Assembly (NCBI RefSeq): GCF_014204415.1
Contig: NZ_JACHLE010000004.1
Location: 186,001 to 250,000, forward strand
From: Chryseobacterium defluvii
GTDB taxonomy: Bacteria; Bacteroidota; Bacteroidia; Flavobacteriales; Weeksellaceae
Length of the DNA stretch: 64,000 nucleotides
Direction of reading: 5' to 3'
Shown here: piece after piece, positions 1 to 7,461 of the stretch
Layout: every line of letters begins with the position of its first letter
Numbering within the stretch: the stretch's first letter is position 1
The notes under the pieces: generated by a model
What the model was told of the DNA's origin: nothing
The model's input: the letters and a program-made list of their open reading frames with translations, nothing else
Database searches by the model: none
Translations under genes and position numbers: made by a program

Positions 1-170
1 CCCGGAGAAAAATGCAGTCTCAGGAACTGGCCGAAAAGATCGGGATCACACAGGCCAATCTTTCGATCTTAAAAAACGGAAAGGCCAAGGCAATAAAGGT
101 ATCCACTTTAGAAGCGATCTGCAAAGCTTTAGACTGCCAGCCGGGCGATATACTGGAATTTAAACTTTAA
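1..170 (+). CDS. XRE/Cro-type helix-turn-helix regulator, 5' truncated
   Basis: The open frame enters from the window edge (codons start at base 3) and stops at 168-170, giving 55 residues. It contains a complete helix-turn-helix: SQELAEKIGITQANLSILKNGKAKAI, here split as SQELAEKIGI then TQANLSILKNGKAKAI, followed by STLEAICKALDCQPGDIL. This is the small Cro/CI-type (HTH_26 / YdaS-like) regulator common in Bacteroidota, normally about 65-70 residues, so only a short N-terminal piece is missing. An internal ATG at 12 would remove only a few residues and is probably not the true start. It ends 9 bases before the ankyrin-repeat gene, so the two are probably co-transcribed. It probably binds DNA as a dimer; the target is unknown. 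Confidence 0.85.
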   Translation, partial: RRKMQSQELAEKIGITQANLSILKNGKAKAIKVSTLEAICKALDCQPGDILEFKL

Positions 171-179
171 AAAAATATT

Positions 180-614
180 ATGAAACTAGCAAAAAAAATC
201 ATTTCAATCTTCACTATTTTTCTTGTATCCTATACTTACGGCCAAGAACTGACCAACGAACACAAACAGATGTTGAAATACGATAATACTGCTTATTTTG
301 CCACTTTGGTCAACAAAGAAAATATTAATCAATGCTACCGTATAGAAGACAATTCCTATACATTACTGGCTTTATCTATCAAAATGAACAGTACCCAGAT
401 ATTCCAGAAGCTTATTGATGAGAAGGCAGATCTGGAAAAGAGCTGTGACGGGAAAACTCCTTTGATGTTTGCTGCCAAATATGGAAATGCGGATCTCGCG
501 AAAAAGCTTTTACAAAACGGGGCAAAAAAAGATGCCAAAACCGATAAAGGATATACAGCTCTGGATTATGCAAAAAAATATGAAAAACCGGAAGTCATTC
601 AACTTTTAGAATAA
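180..614 (+). CDS. Secreted ankyrin-repeat protein
   Basis: The product has 144 residues. Residues 1-22 form a Sec signal peptide (basic start, hydrophobic core, cleavage near TYGQ), so it is periplasmic or outside the cytoplasm. The rest holds about three ankyrin repeats, with the hallmarks DGKTPLMFAAKYGNADLAKKLL (written in parts: DGKTPLMFAAKYG, NADLAKKLL) and GYTALDYAKKYEKPEVIQLL. Ankyrin repeats bind proteins; no catalytic motif is visible. The gene follows the HTH regulator after 9 bases and is closed by a hairpin terminator. Its partner is unknown; small exported ankyrin proteins of this kind sometimes neutralise a neighbouring enzyme, but nothing here proves that. Confidence 0.85.
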   Translation: MKLAKKIISIFTIFLVSYTYGQELTNEHKQMLKYDNTAYFATLVNKENINQCYRIEDNSYTLLALSIKMNSTQIFQKLIDEKADLEKSCDGKTPLMFAAKYGNADLAKKLLQNGAKKDAKTDKGYTALDYAKKYEKPEVIQLLE

Positions 615-644
615 AACCGATTTATTCTGAAAATATAAATAGGC

Positions 645-681
645 AAATCCTTTCAGGCTTTCAAAATCTGAAAGGATTTTT
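645..681 (+). terminator. Rho-independent terminator after the ankyrin gene
   Basis: An inverted repeat AATCCTTTCAG (646-656) / CTGAAAGGATT (668-678) is followed by a T run. It closes the HTH-ankyrin transcript. Confidence 0.75.
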
Positions 682-693
682 GTATAAAAAACC

Positions 694-701
694 TATCTTT
701 G
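694..701 (+). promoter_or_regulatory. Probable -7 promoter element of aspS
   Basis: TATCTTTG matches the Bacteroidota -7 consensus TAnnTTTG, 64 bases before the aspS ATG. No well-spaced -33 TTTG is visible (the nearest is only 11 bases upstream), so only the -7 box is called. Confidence 0.45.
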
Positions 702-725
702 CAGACGAAAAATAAGGCTTATTAA

Positions 726-764
726 AGTCTGACATCTAAAGTCTAATATCTAACATCTAAAACC
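726..764 (+). repeat. Degenerate TCTAACA-type repeats in the aspS leader
   Basis: Four to five copies of a unit close to (G/A)TCTAACATCTAA run up to the base before the aspS start codon. The same kind of repeat, in the same sense, precedes leuS at 41851-41884. Confidence 0.7.
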
Positions 765-765
765 A

Positions 766-2520
766 ATGTTTCGATCACACACGAATGGAGAGCTGTCTCT
801 AAAAAATCTTAATGAAGAAGTTACACTTTCAGGATGGGTACAAACTATCCGTGATAAAGGATTTATGATTTGGATAGATCTTCGGGATCGTTACGGAATT
901 ACCCAGCTGGTTTTTGACCAGGAGCGTTCTTCTGCCCAACTGATGGAAGAAGCTAAAAAACTGGGGCGCGAATTTGTTATTCAGGCTACCGGGAAAGTAA
1001 TTGAAAGAGCCAGCAAAAACCCTAATATTCCAACCGGGGACATTGAAATTTTAGTTGAAAAATTAACGGTTCTGAATGAAGCCCAACTTCCGCCTTTTAC
1101 CATTGAAGATGAAACAGATGGTGGTGAAGAATTAAGGATGAAATACCGTTATCTGGATATCAGAAGAAATCCTGTAAAAGATAAGCTCATTTTCCGTCAC
1201 AAAATGGCACAAAAAGTAAGGAATTATCTTTCAGAGGAAGGTTTTATTGAGGTTGAAACCCCTGTTTTGATCAAATCTACTCCGGAAGGGGCAAGGGATT
1301 TTGTGGTTCCGAGCAGAATGAACCCGGGACAATTCTATGCATTACCACAGTCTCCGCAAACCTTCAAACAGCTTTTGATGGTAGGCGGAATGGATAAATA
1401 TTTCCAGATCGTAAAATGTTTCCGTGATGAAGACCTGAGAGCAGACAGACAGCCGGAATTTACCCAGATCGACTGTGAAATGGCCTTCGTAGAGCAGGAG
1501 GATGTGATGAATGTATTTGAAGGAATGACCAAAATTCTTTTAAAAGATATTACAGGCCAGGAATTCGGAAGCTTCCCGAGAATGACATTTGCTGAGGCTA
1601 TGAAAACATACGGAAATGACAAACCGGATATCCGTTTCGGAATGGAATTCGTAGAGCTGAATGAATTGGTAAAAGGAAAAGATTTCAAAATATTTGATGA
1701 TGCGGAATTAGTAGTAGGAATCAATGTTGAAGGATGTGCAGAATATACCAGAAAACAAATTGATGAGCTTGTGGATTGGGTAAAACGCCCGCAAATAGGA
1801 GCATCAGGAATGGTTTGGGTGAAATTCCAGAATGACGGAGTGAAGACTTCTTCCGTCAACAAATTCTACAGCGAAGAAGACCTGGCAAAAATCATTGAAA
1901 AATTCGGAGCTAAGGAAGGAGATCTGATGCTGATCCTTTCCGGAAATGAGCATAAGGTAAGAACCCAGCTTTCGGCTTTAAGAATGGAGCTTGGAAACCG
2001 TCTGGGGCTAAGGAAAGGAAACGAATTTGCCCCGCTTTGGGTCGTGGATTTCCCATTATTGGAATTTGATGAAGAAAGCGGGCGCTATCACGCGATGCAC
2101 CATCCTTTTACGTCTCCAAAACCGGAAGATATTCATTTATTGGAAACAGATCCGGGAAAAGCAAGAGCCAACGCTTATGATATGGTTTTGAACGGAAACG
2201 AGATCGGCGGCGGCTCTATCAGGATTTTTGATAAGGACCTTCAGTCTAAAATGTTTGATCTGTTGGGATTCTCTAAAGAAGAGGCGGAAGCACAGTTCGG
2301 ATTCCTGATGAATGCTTTCAAATACGGAGCTCCTCCACATGGTGGTTTGGCCTTCGGATTTGACCGTCTGGTAGCGATCCTTGACGGAAATGAAGTGATA
2401 CGGGATTATATTGCTTTTCCTAAAAATAATTCTGGACGTGATGTGATGATCGATGCCCCTTCTTCCATCGCTAATGAACAACTGGATGAACTGGAATTGC
2501 AATTGAATTTAAAAGCATAA
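766..2520 (+). CDS. aspS: Aspartate--tRNA ligase
   Basis: Class II aminoacyl-tRNA synthetase, 584 residues, the usual bacterial AspRS length. It charges tRNA-Asp with aspartate in the cytoplasm. Visible parts in order: an N-terminal OB-fold anticodon-binding domain (about 1-105, with [12 protein letters not shown]), class II motif 1 around residues 140-170 ([16 protein letters not shown]), motif 2 near 218-235 ([18 protein letters not shown]), the bacterial GAD insertion (about 290-420), and motif 3 near 526-539 ([14 protein letters not shown]). The ATG at 766 is directly preceded by a repetitive leader and follows a -7-like box. A hairpin follows the stop. No defect is seen. Confidence 0.98.
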   Translation: MFRSHTNGELSLKNLNEEVTLSGWVQTIRDKGFMIWIDLRDRYGITQLVFDQERSSAQLMEEAKKLGREFVIQATGKVIERASKNPNIPTGDIEILVEKLTVLNEAQLPPFTIEDETDGGEELRMKYRYLDIRRNPVKDKLIFRHKMAQKVRNYLSEEGFIEVETPVLIKSTPEGARDFVVPSRMNPGQFYALPQSPQTFKQLLMVGGMDKYFQIVKCFRDEDLRADRQPEFTQIDCEMAFVEQEDVMNVFEGMTKILLKDITGQEFGSFPRMTFAEAMKTYGNDKPDIRFGMEFVELNELVKGKDFKIFDDAELVVGINVEGCAEYTRKQIDELVDWVKRPQIGASGMVWVKFQNDGVKTSSVNKFYSEEDLAKIIEKFGAKEGDLMLILSGNEHKVRTQLSALRMELGNRLGLRKGNEFAPLWVVDFPLLEFDEESGRYHAMHHPFTSPKPEDIHLLETDPGKARANAYDMVLNGNEIGGGSIRIFDKDLQSKMFDLLGFSKEEAEAQFGFLMNAFKYGAPPHGGLAFGFDRLVAILDGNEVIRDYIAFPKNNSGRDVMIDAPSSIANEQLDELELQLNLKA

Positions 2521-2525
2521 ATTAG

Positions 2526-2551
2526 AAGCGGGGATTTTTCTCCGCTTTTTT
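2526..2551 (+). terminator. Terminator after aspS
   Basis: AAGCGGGGA / TCTCCGCTT stem (one G-T pair) with a short T loop, followed by T6. It separates aspS from the WG-repeat gene 12 bases further on. Confidence 0.75.
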
Positions 2552-2562
2552 AATGATATCCC

Positions 2563-3900
2563 ATGAAAAAACTTTTTATCCTCATTTTCTATTTAATCTC
2601 CCTTTTGATATATTCTCAGGAATTCAGAATTCCGTTCAGGTCGAAAAATCTCTGGGGTTTTGCAGATAAAACAGGGAAAATCAAAGTAACCCCAAAATAT
2701 GATTCTGTTTCGATAAGTAATGATAATTTGAGATGGTTCGTCTATAAAAATAATAAGACCGGTGTCATTGATTCTTCAGGCAATGAGAAATTAGCCACAG
2801 AATATGATTCTATTGAAAGAAAACCTTTGCACAGCAGAGATAATGATTTTTACCTTTTTAAAAATAAAAAAACGGGATATGCCGATATAGGCGGAAAAAT
2901 AATCTTTCCTTGTGATTATAAAGAGATCGTTGCCTGTAATGAGATCCTTATCGGTAAAATTTCAAATTTCTTTATACAAAGAGAAAACGGGAGTTTCTGG
3001 GAACTGCAGGGTTACAATCATGATATTCAGATTAATCAGATCCAGGAATTTGAAAATTTCTATGAGGGAAACTATTCGATCAAAAAAAATAACAAATGGG
3101 GATTTTATAATGTATCTCTTAAAAAATGGATCTTTAATGCTGAATATGACGAAATAGGCAGTCTGCACTATAAAGATTTTTATGAGAAGAAAAAAGAATA
3201 TTCAGACTATAGATATTTCGCTAAAAAAGGCGACACCTATTATCTGTGTACGGAGGATTTTAAGATAGCGGAATTCAAAAACAAATATGACGATTTTTTT
3301 GAAGACAAAAGATCTGCCGCCAAAACATACAGCACCGTCTTTAGGGATTCCGGAGAGCCTGAGAAGAAAAGCTTTACCCAAAACAATTCTGACTTCTCTA
3401 AAGTATATAGGTTAAGTTCCTATTCCGGAGGGCCGGGACAAATAAAAATATTGCACGAAAAAAATAAATTCGGCTTACAGATTGCCGATCCGTATGAAGA
3501 AAAAAAAATTCTTCCGAAATATGATGAAATACAATTGATTGCTGAAGGCGGTTCCCATAGGAACGAGGTAGCTTTTTTCAGAAAAAAAGATAAATGGGGA
3601 ATTTTCGACCTGAAAAAATTTGTCTGGGTTACTGAGGTTGCCTACAATGACATCATTCTTTCCAAAATAAGAAATATCCTTTTGGTTAAAGACAAAAAGA
3701 ATATAGGATTATTTGAAATCAATGATGGAAGGACTGATTTTGATACCCAGTTTATTCCGCCGATTTATGAGAAATTCTCTACTATACAATATGCAAGATC
3801 TTTGGATGATAATTACAAAAGCTTCCATGTGTATTTTTTTATTAAGAATGGAAAAATTTATCCTGTAGGAATGAACGGAGTTCAATTTTATCAGGATTAA
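2563..3900 (+). CDS. Secreted WG-repeat protein
   Basis: The product has 445 residues. It starts with a signal peptide (MKKLFILIFYLISLLIYSQ) and then repeats short blocks in which a Trp-Gly pair (LWGFAD, KWGFYN, KWGIFD) is followed by IKVTPKYD- or IFNAEYDE-like text. This is the WG (beta-leucine-rich-like) repeat family, which forms beta-rich scaffolds and has no known enzyme activity. A paralogue with the same opening logic (LLPYRNGNLWGLCDTLG versus IPFRSKNLWGFADKTG) lies at 30680-31840. The gene starts just after the aspS terminator and is followed by a 318-base gap. Its function is unknown; a surface or periplasmic location is inferred from the signal peptide. Confidence 0.85.
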   Translation: MKKLFILIFYLISLLIYSQEFRIPFRSKNLWGFADKTGKIKVTPKYDSVSISNDNLRWFVYKNNKTGVIDSSGNEKLATEYDSIERKPLHSRDNDFYLFKNKKTGYADIGGKIIFPCDYKEIVACNEILIGKISNFFIQRENGSFWELQGYNHDIQINQIQEFENFYEGNYSIKKNNKWGFYNVSLKKWIFNAEYDEIGSLHYKDFYEKKKEYSDYRYFAKKGDTYYLCTEDFKIAEFKNKYDDFFEDKRSAAKTYSTVFRDSGEPEKKSFTQNNSDFSKVYRLSSYSGGPGQIKILHEKNKFGLQIADPYEEKKILPKYDEIQLIAEGGSHRNEVAFFRKKDKWGIFDLKKFVWVTEVAYNDIILSKIRNILLVKDKKNIGLFEINDGRTDFDTQFIPPIYEKFSTIQYARSLDDNYKSFHVYFFIKNGKIYPVGMNGVQFYQD

Positions 3901-3927
3901 AATTAAATGAGATAATTAATCTAAAGC

Positions 3928-3988
3928 ATAGTTTGTCATTCAGAGGGGATCCGTACCGTGTTGAGATGCTTTCAGCATGACAAACTAT
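3928..3988. repeat. MITE-like inverted-repeat element, copy 1
   Basis: Perfect 12-base terminal inverted repeat ATAGTTTGTCAT (3928-3939) / ATGACAAACTAT (3977-3988). The GTTTGTCATTC core is shared with the element at 57364-57454, which suggests a dispersed repeat family. Confidence 0.6.
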
Positions 3989-4042
3989 ATACATATACCA
4001 TTTTACCTTTAAAATTACTTTTATGAAAAATTTACTTGTTGA

Positions 4043-4081
4043 GGTTTTCGGCGCGGCGGCTTTGCCGCCGCGCCGAAAACC
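4043..4081. repeat. GC-rich palindrome, 18-base arms and 3-base loop
   Basis: Arms 4043-4060 and 4064-4081 are perfectly complementary (GGTTTTCGGCGCGGCGGC and its complement) around a TTT loop. It lies between two convergent gene ends and has no strong T run on either side. A bidirectional transcription-stopping or mRNA 3'-end hairpin is the likeliest role. Confidence 0.75.
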
Positions 4082-4218
4082 TTTATGGTATTAGTCCATC
4101 CGTAAAAATAACAGTCCTGAAAAATCAAAGGTATAAATAGAATTTAAACATGACCAAAGGCTCTGTTAGTACTGGTACTTCATTAATTCCAATCCGGATA
4201 GTTAGTCATTATCCATTG

Positions 4219-5604
4219 CTATTCAACGTATTTTCTCCCGCCTTTAATAACTGTAATTTTAGAAGTAAAATTTGAATAATTTTCAAAAGGATCCTGATGC
4301 CAAATGATCATATCTGCCTTTTTACCTTTTTCAACAGAGCCTGTTTCTTTTTCAATGCCGATGGTTTTTGCTCCGTTATAAGAAGCAATTTTGAAGATAT
4401 CCGAAATCCTGAAGCCATGCTTTGCAAGAATGATCAGTTCCGACAAATTGACTTTCCCTCCATTGGGCATATCAGAACCTAATCTCAGGAGTATGCCTTT
4501 ATCATTGATCTCTTTTACATATTTCATCATGATGGCAAAGTTTTCTTTGCTCCTGTCCAGCTGCTTTTGAGTTAAAGCCGTATCCTTACGGTCTGTAAAA
4601 AAAGTAGGTTCAATTTGTTCATAAATCCTATGAAGAGTAGTGGAAAAAGTGACATTCTTATCTTTCATTTCCTTGATAAAGGCCTGCATTTCTGCGGTTT
4701 TATGTTCACTGATGAACCGGAACTGTTCCAGGAAAAATTCTATAACTTTTGCCTCTGAATTTAAGTCTCCAAAATGGTCTTTGAACTGTTTATCCAAGAG
4801 TGCCCAATCTTCATCGCTGGTAATAATACTGTTAGGAATGGTTGCCAGATGTTCATAGTTCGTAAGCCCAAGTTTCAGGGTCTGGTTGATATTCAGGTAT
4901 TCAGGATTAAAATCTCCGATATGACCGAACATTTTCATATTCAGGCTGTCTGCCGCTTTAGTCACTGCCGAAAACTCAGGTTCTTTTAATCTATAGTATA
5001 ATTTGATGTTTTTGATTCCCAAATTATGATACTCAACGATTTTTTTCCCGGCCATTTCCGGGGAAGTAACTTCTGTATGGGCGATATAAGGGGTACGGTT
5101 GTCTTTTGAGATCAAAGCACCGCCGCAAAGATAAAACTCAACAGATCCGTGATCCGGCTGATTCTGCCATTTTAAAAGGGGCTTAATCCATTTTTCAGGC
5201 TGTCCCATGGTCATCACCGTAGTCGTACCGTATGGTACATACTGATCTGATAACGCTTTCCTCATCATGGGCAGTTTATCCTCCTGTAAATACTCCGGTG
5301 CTTTTTCATAATCTCCAAATATATCCGTCGGATGAATATGGGTATCAATAAAACCGGGTGTTACCAATTTTCCCGAAGCATTAATCGTTTCTTTACTTCT
5401 ATAATCTTTTTTTCCGGAGATCTCTTTTATAATGCCATTCTGAATTAATACTGTCCGGTTTTTTTCTACTGTTCCTGACCTTACATTCAAGACATTGGCA
5501 TTGGTAATTTTAAGATCATAAACTTCACGGGTGCTACAGCTAAAAACCGCTAGTATTCCGATCAGCCCTGTTAATATACTCTTCATCCATACAGTTTTTT
5601 TCAT
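4219..5604 (-). CDS. Amidohydrolase-family lipoprotein
   Basis: The product has 461 residues. Its N-terminus is a lipoprotein signal (LTGLIGILAVFSCS, Cys about 23), so it is probably anchored in a membrane on the periplasmic side. The rest is a metal-dependent amidohydrolase TIM barrel with flanking beta sandwich: metal-binding HIHPTD after TPGFIDT (about 89-95), a later His in FGHIGDF, and the conserved GSDMPNGG near 380. The C-terminal KKADMIIWHQDPFENYSN is typical of imidazolonepropionase/dihydroorotase-like enzymes. It probably hydrolyses a C-N bond of a cyclic amide or peptide-like compound; the substrate cannot be read. Its ATG overlaps the stop of the upstream SDR gene by 4 bases, so the two form one operon. 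Confidence 0.88.
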   Translation of the reverse strand: MKKTVWMKSILTGLIGILAVFSCSTREVYDLKITNANVLNVRSGTVEKNRTVLIQNGIIKEISGKKDYRSKETINASGKLVTPGFIDTHIHPTDIFGDYEKAPEYLQEDKLPMMRKALSDQYVPYGTTTVMTMGQPEKWIKPLLKWQNQPDHGSVEFYLCGGALISKDNRTPYIAHTEVTSPEMAGKKIVEYHNLGIKNIKLYYRLKEPEFSAVTKAADSLNMKMFGHIGDFNPEYLNINQTLKLGLTNYEHLATIPNSIITSDEDWALLDKQFKDHFGDLNSEAKVIEFFLEQFRFISEHKTAEMQAFIKEMKDKNVTFSTTLHRIYEQIEPTFFTDRKDTALTQKQLDRSKENFAIMMKYVKEINDKGILLRLGSDMPNGGKVNLSELIILAKHGFRISDIFKIASYNGAKTIGIEKETGSVEKGKKADMIIWHQDPFENYSNFTSKITVIKGGRKYVE

Positions 5605-6329
5605 GGTAATTTAGCTACTAAGCTTTCAGGTAAAATTTTCAGGATACAGTAAATAATCTTCCATTTAAAATTAGGGACAATGGTAAATGATTTCCCGGCA
5701 TTTACTATAAATTGGGCTACATAATCCGGTTCCATGATCAGAGACTCATTAAGCTGCAATCCTTCATTGATCTTAGTCCGGATATACCCAATTACTAAAG
5801 CGTTCACAATGATCTTCCTGTCAGACAATTCCTGTCTTAAGCCAGCCAGATACTGGGTAAAGGCAGCTTTTGTGCTTCCATAGATAAAATTGCTTTTCCT
5901 CCCCCTTACTCCCGAAAGTGAAGAAAGCCCGATAATCCTTTCCAGATTCCTATTGCTTTCATCCATCGCAACAATGTTCAGGATGGAAACCCCACCCATA
6001 TAATTCACCAGCATCATTTGTTTTGCCCCTTTAAAATCCTGCAAAGCAGTTGAATTATCAACCAAAAAACCGGCAGCATATACAGCAATATGAGGCTTCA
6101 CCGGAAGCTCATCATAAAACTGTTGATGGGAGTTAAAATCTTCAGCATCAAAATACAAAATCTTCACTTTTGATGTCTCCAAATGATGTTCTTTTACAAA
6201 GCTCTCCAATGATACCGTATTTCTGGAAGCTGCCATAACATAAAAGCCTTTTTCAATATACTGTAAGATGCATTGCTTGGCCACATCGGAATTGGCGCCT
6301 AATATGAGAACATTTTTATCATGATTCAT
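5601..6329 (-). CDS. SDR-family oxidoreductase, DprE2-like
   Basis: Short-chain dehydrogenase of 242 residues from the ATG at 6329. The frame is open to 6377, but that extension (MCLLWFVFLIIEYLCR) does not fit an SDR and would cover the promoter. Visible are a Rossmann glycine-type motif GANSDVAKQ near residue 11, the NNAG-like YAAGFLVDN, the serine of GLSSLSG and the catalytic YGSTK (YxxxK). The stretch SLSGVRGRKSNFIYGSTKA resembles DprE2, the decaprenyl-phospho-ribose epimerase reductase, so a polyprenyl-linked or other sugar could be the substrate; this is inference. It is first in an operon with the amidohydrolase. A TATCTTTG box lies only 4 bases before the ATG. Confidence 0.82.
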   Translation of the reverse strand: MNHDKNVLILGANSDVAKQCILQYIEKGFYVMAASRNTVSLESFVKEHHLETSKVKILYFDAEDFNSHQQFYDELPVKPHIAVYAAGFLVDNSTALQDFKGAKQMMLVNYMGGVSILNIVAMDESNRNLERIIGLSSLSGVRGRKSNFIYGSTKAAFTQYLAGLRQELSDRKIIVNALVIGYIRTKINEGLQLNESLIMEPDYVAQFIVNAGKSFTIVPNFKWKIIYCILKILPESLVAKLP

Positions 6330-6333
6330 CCGG

Positions 6334-6362
6334 CAAAGATATTCTATTATCAAAAAAACAAA
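6334..6362 (-). promoter_or_regulatory. Promoter of the SDR-amidohydrolase operon
   Basis: On the minus strand TTTG (6359-6362), 17 bases, then TATCTTTG (6334-6341) match the Bacteroidota promoter form. The -7 box ends 4 bases before the ATG at 6329, implying a very short or absent leader. Confidence 0.55.
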
Positions 6363-6378
6363 CCACAAAAGGCACAAA

Positions 6379-6475
6379 AGTTTTTTGACCTTTTATAATG
6401 TTCAAACTTTTCTTTTTACCACAAAAATTTCTTATTTATAAAACAAGCTCAGAAGTTTTGGGACCTTTTATGATG
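6379..6475. repeat. 22-base direct repeat upstream of the SDR gene
   Basis: AGTTTTTTGACCTTTTATAATG (6379-6400) recurs at 6454-6475 with GGG for TTG and G for A: about three mismatches over 22 bases, 75 bases apart. It could be a pair of regulator sites or a small duplication. Confidence 0.5.
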
Positions 6476-6508
6476 AGAAATAAAAGCTTGCAGATGATCC
6501 ATACAAAA

Positions 6509-6541
6509 GCTCCGGCGCCGAACTTCGTTCGGCGCCGGAGC
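6509..6541 (-). terminator. GC-rich palindrome after yajC
   Basis: Perfect 15-base arms (6509-6523 and 6527-6541, GCTCCGGCGCCGAAC) around a TTC loop. On the minus strand, the coding strand of yajC, the hairpin is followed by TTTTG, so it probably terminates the yajC transcript. Confidence 0.7.
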
Positions 6542-6561
6542 AAATATTTTCAAAAACCAGA

Positions 6562-6924
6562 TTATTTCTTTTCGGTTTCGGTTTCGGTTTTTTCAGAAGA
6601 CTTGTCATTCTTTACTGCCTTTTCTCCGAAACGTGCCTCCGTATATTCTCTGGAAACAGCAGCTTTTTCAAATTTCAATTTTCCGGATAAGGTTTCAATC
6701 ACAAAACCGTCTTCCTGAATCTGGGCAATTCTTCCGTGAAGACCGGATGTAAGCACCACTCTGCTTCCCACTTTCAGCGTATCCTGGAAGCTTTTCTCCT
6801 GTTTTTGCTTTCTCATTTGCGGCCTGATCATGATGAAATATAAACCTACGACCATAATCCCCATCATGATAAGCATTGTTGATCCGCCACCCTGTGGCTG
6901 TGCCTGTAAAAAGATTGTCAGCAT
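6562..6924 (-). CDS. yajC: Preprotein translocase accessory subunit YajC
   Basis: The product has 120 residues, a normal YajC length. A short N-terminus is followed by one transmembrane segment (about 17-35, MLIMMGIMVVGLYFIMI) and the family signature IRPQMRKQKQ. After it comes a soluble domain with FQDTLKVGSRVVLTSGLHGRI. YajC associates with SecDF in the Sec translocon at the inner membrane. The C-terminal tail is charged and of low complexity (KNDKSSEKTETETEKK). It lies 13 bases after the DUF1573 lipoprotein gene and is followed by a strong palindrome, so it probably ends a nusB-DUF1573-yajC operon, a common Flavobacteriia arrangement. Confidence 0.95.
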   Translation of the reverse strand: MLTIFLQAQPQGGGSTMLIMMGIMVVGLYFIMIRPQMRKQKQEKSFQDTLKVGSRVVLTSGLHGRIAQIQEDGFVIETLSGKLKFEKAAVSREYTEARFGEKAVKNDKSSEKTETETEKK

Positions 6925-6937
6925 ATTTGTTCTTAAA

Positions 6938-7450
6938 TTATGGTTGAATATTCGCTGTAAATGTTAATTTGATCGGAGCTTTTTCCACATTAGCATATAC
7001 ATCCGCATATTTTTGAACATTGTTATCAAAATTGGTGGAATCAAAGCTTAAAGTGATCTTTCCTTTTTTACCGGGTAAAATAGGTTCTTTCGTAAATTCC
7101 GGAGCGGTACATCCGCACCCAGGTTTCACCTCAGAAATGACAAGCGGGTTGGTACCTGTATTGGTAATTTCGTAAACGTGCTGTACTTTTTCTCCTTTTT
7201 TGATCTTTCCAAAATCAAAGTTACTTTCGGATAAAGCAATTGTAGTTAGCGGCTGATCAGGTTGCGGCGTAGTATTTTCCTGACCTGTTGCAGGCAATAC
7301 CGGAGCCTGAGCTGCTGTATCCTTTACTATTCCGTCTTTAGGATGTCCTGATAATAAAGTTTCTTCCTGAGGTTTGTTTTCATCTTTTTTGCAAGAGACC
7401 AAACCGAATCCTATAATAGATAAAGCGATAATTGATAACGTCTTTTTCAT
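6938..7450 (-). CDS. DUF1573 lipoprotein
   Basis: The product has 170 residues. It is a lipoprotein: a hydrophobic leader ends in FGLVSCKK with Cys about 20. A Pro/Gln/Thr-rich linker (about 25-70) leads to a DUF1573 domain with SNFDFGKIKKGEKVQHVYEI (fold start), NTGTNPLVISEVKPGCGCTAP and ILPGKKGKITLSFDS. DUF1573 is an immunoglobulin-like domain widespread in exported Bacteroidota proteins; its role is unknown. The CGC pair is typical. The gene sits 11 bases after nusB and 13 bases before yajC, implying co-transcription and perhaps an envelope role linked to secretion. Confidence 0.9.
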   Translation of the reverse strand: MKKTLSIIALSIIGFGLVSCKKDENKPQEETLLSGHPKDGIVKDTAAQAPVLPATGQENTTPQPDQPLTTIALSESNFDFGKIKKGEKVQHVYEITNTGTNPLVISEVKPGCGCTAPEFTKEPILPGKKGKITLSFDSTNFDNNVQKYADVYANVEKAPIKLTFTANIQP

Positions 7451-7461
7451 GCTATATTTTG

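Larger units (their letters stand above)
3901..4218. other. Convergent intergenic region with two inverted repeats
   Basis: No gene is seen in this 318-base gap between two convergent genes. It holds a 61-base inverted-repeat element (3928-3988) and a GC-rich perfect palindrome (4043-4081), both described separately. Confidence 0.7.

Noticed and set aside
1335..1862. Antisense frame within aspS
   Set aside because: A shadow of a conserved enzyme gene; no signal of its own.
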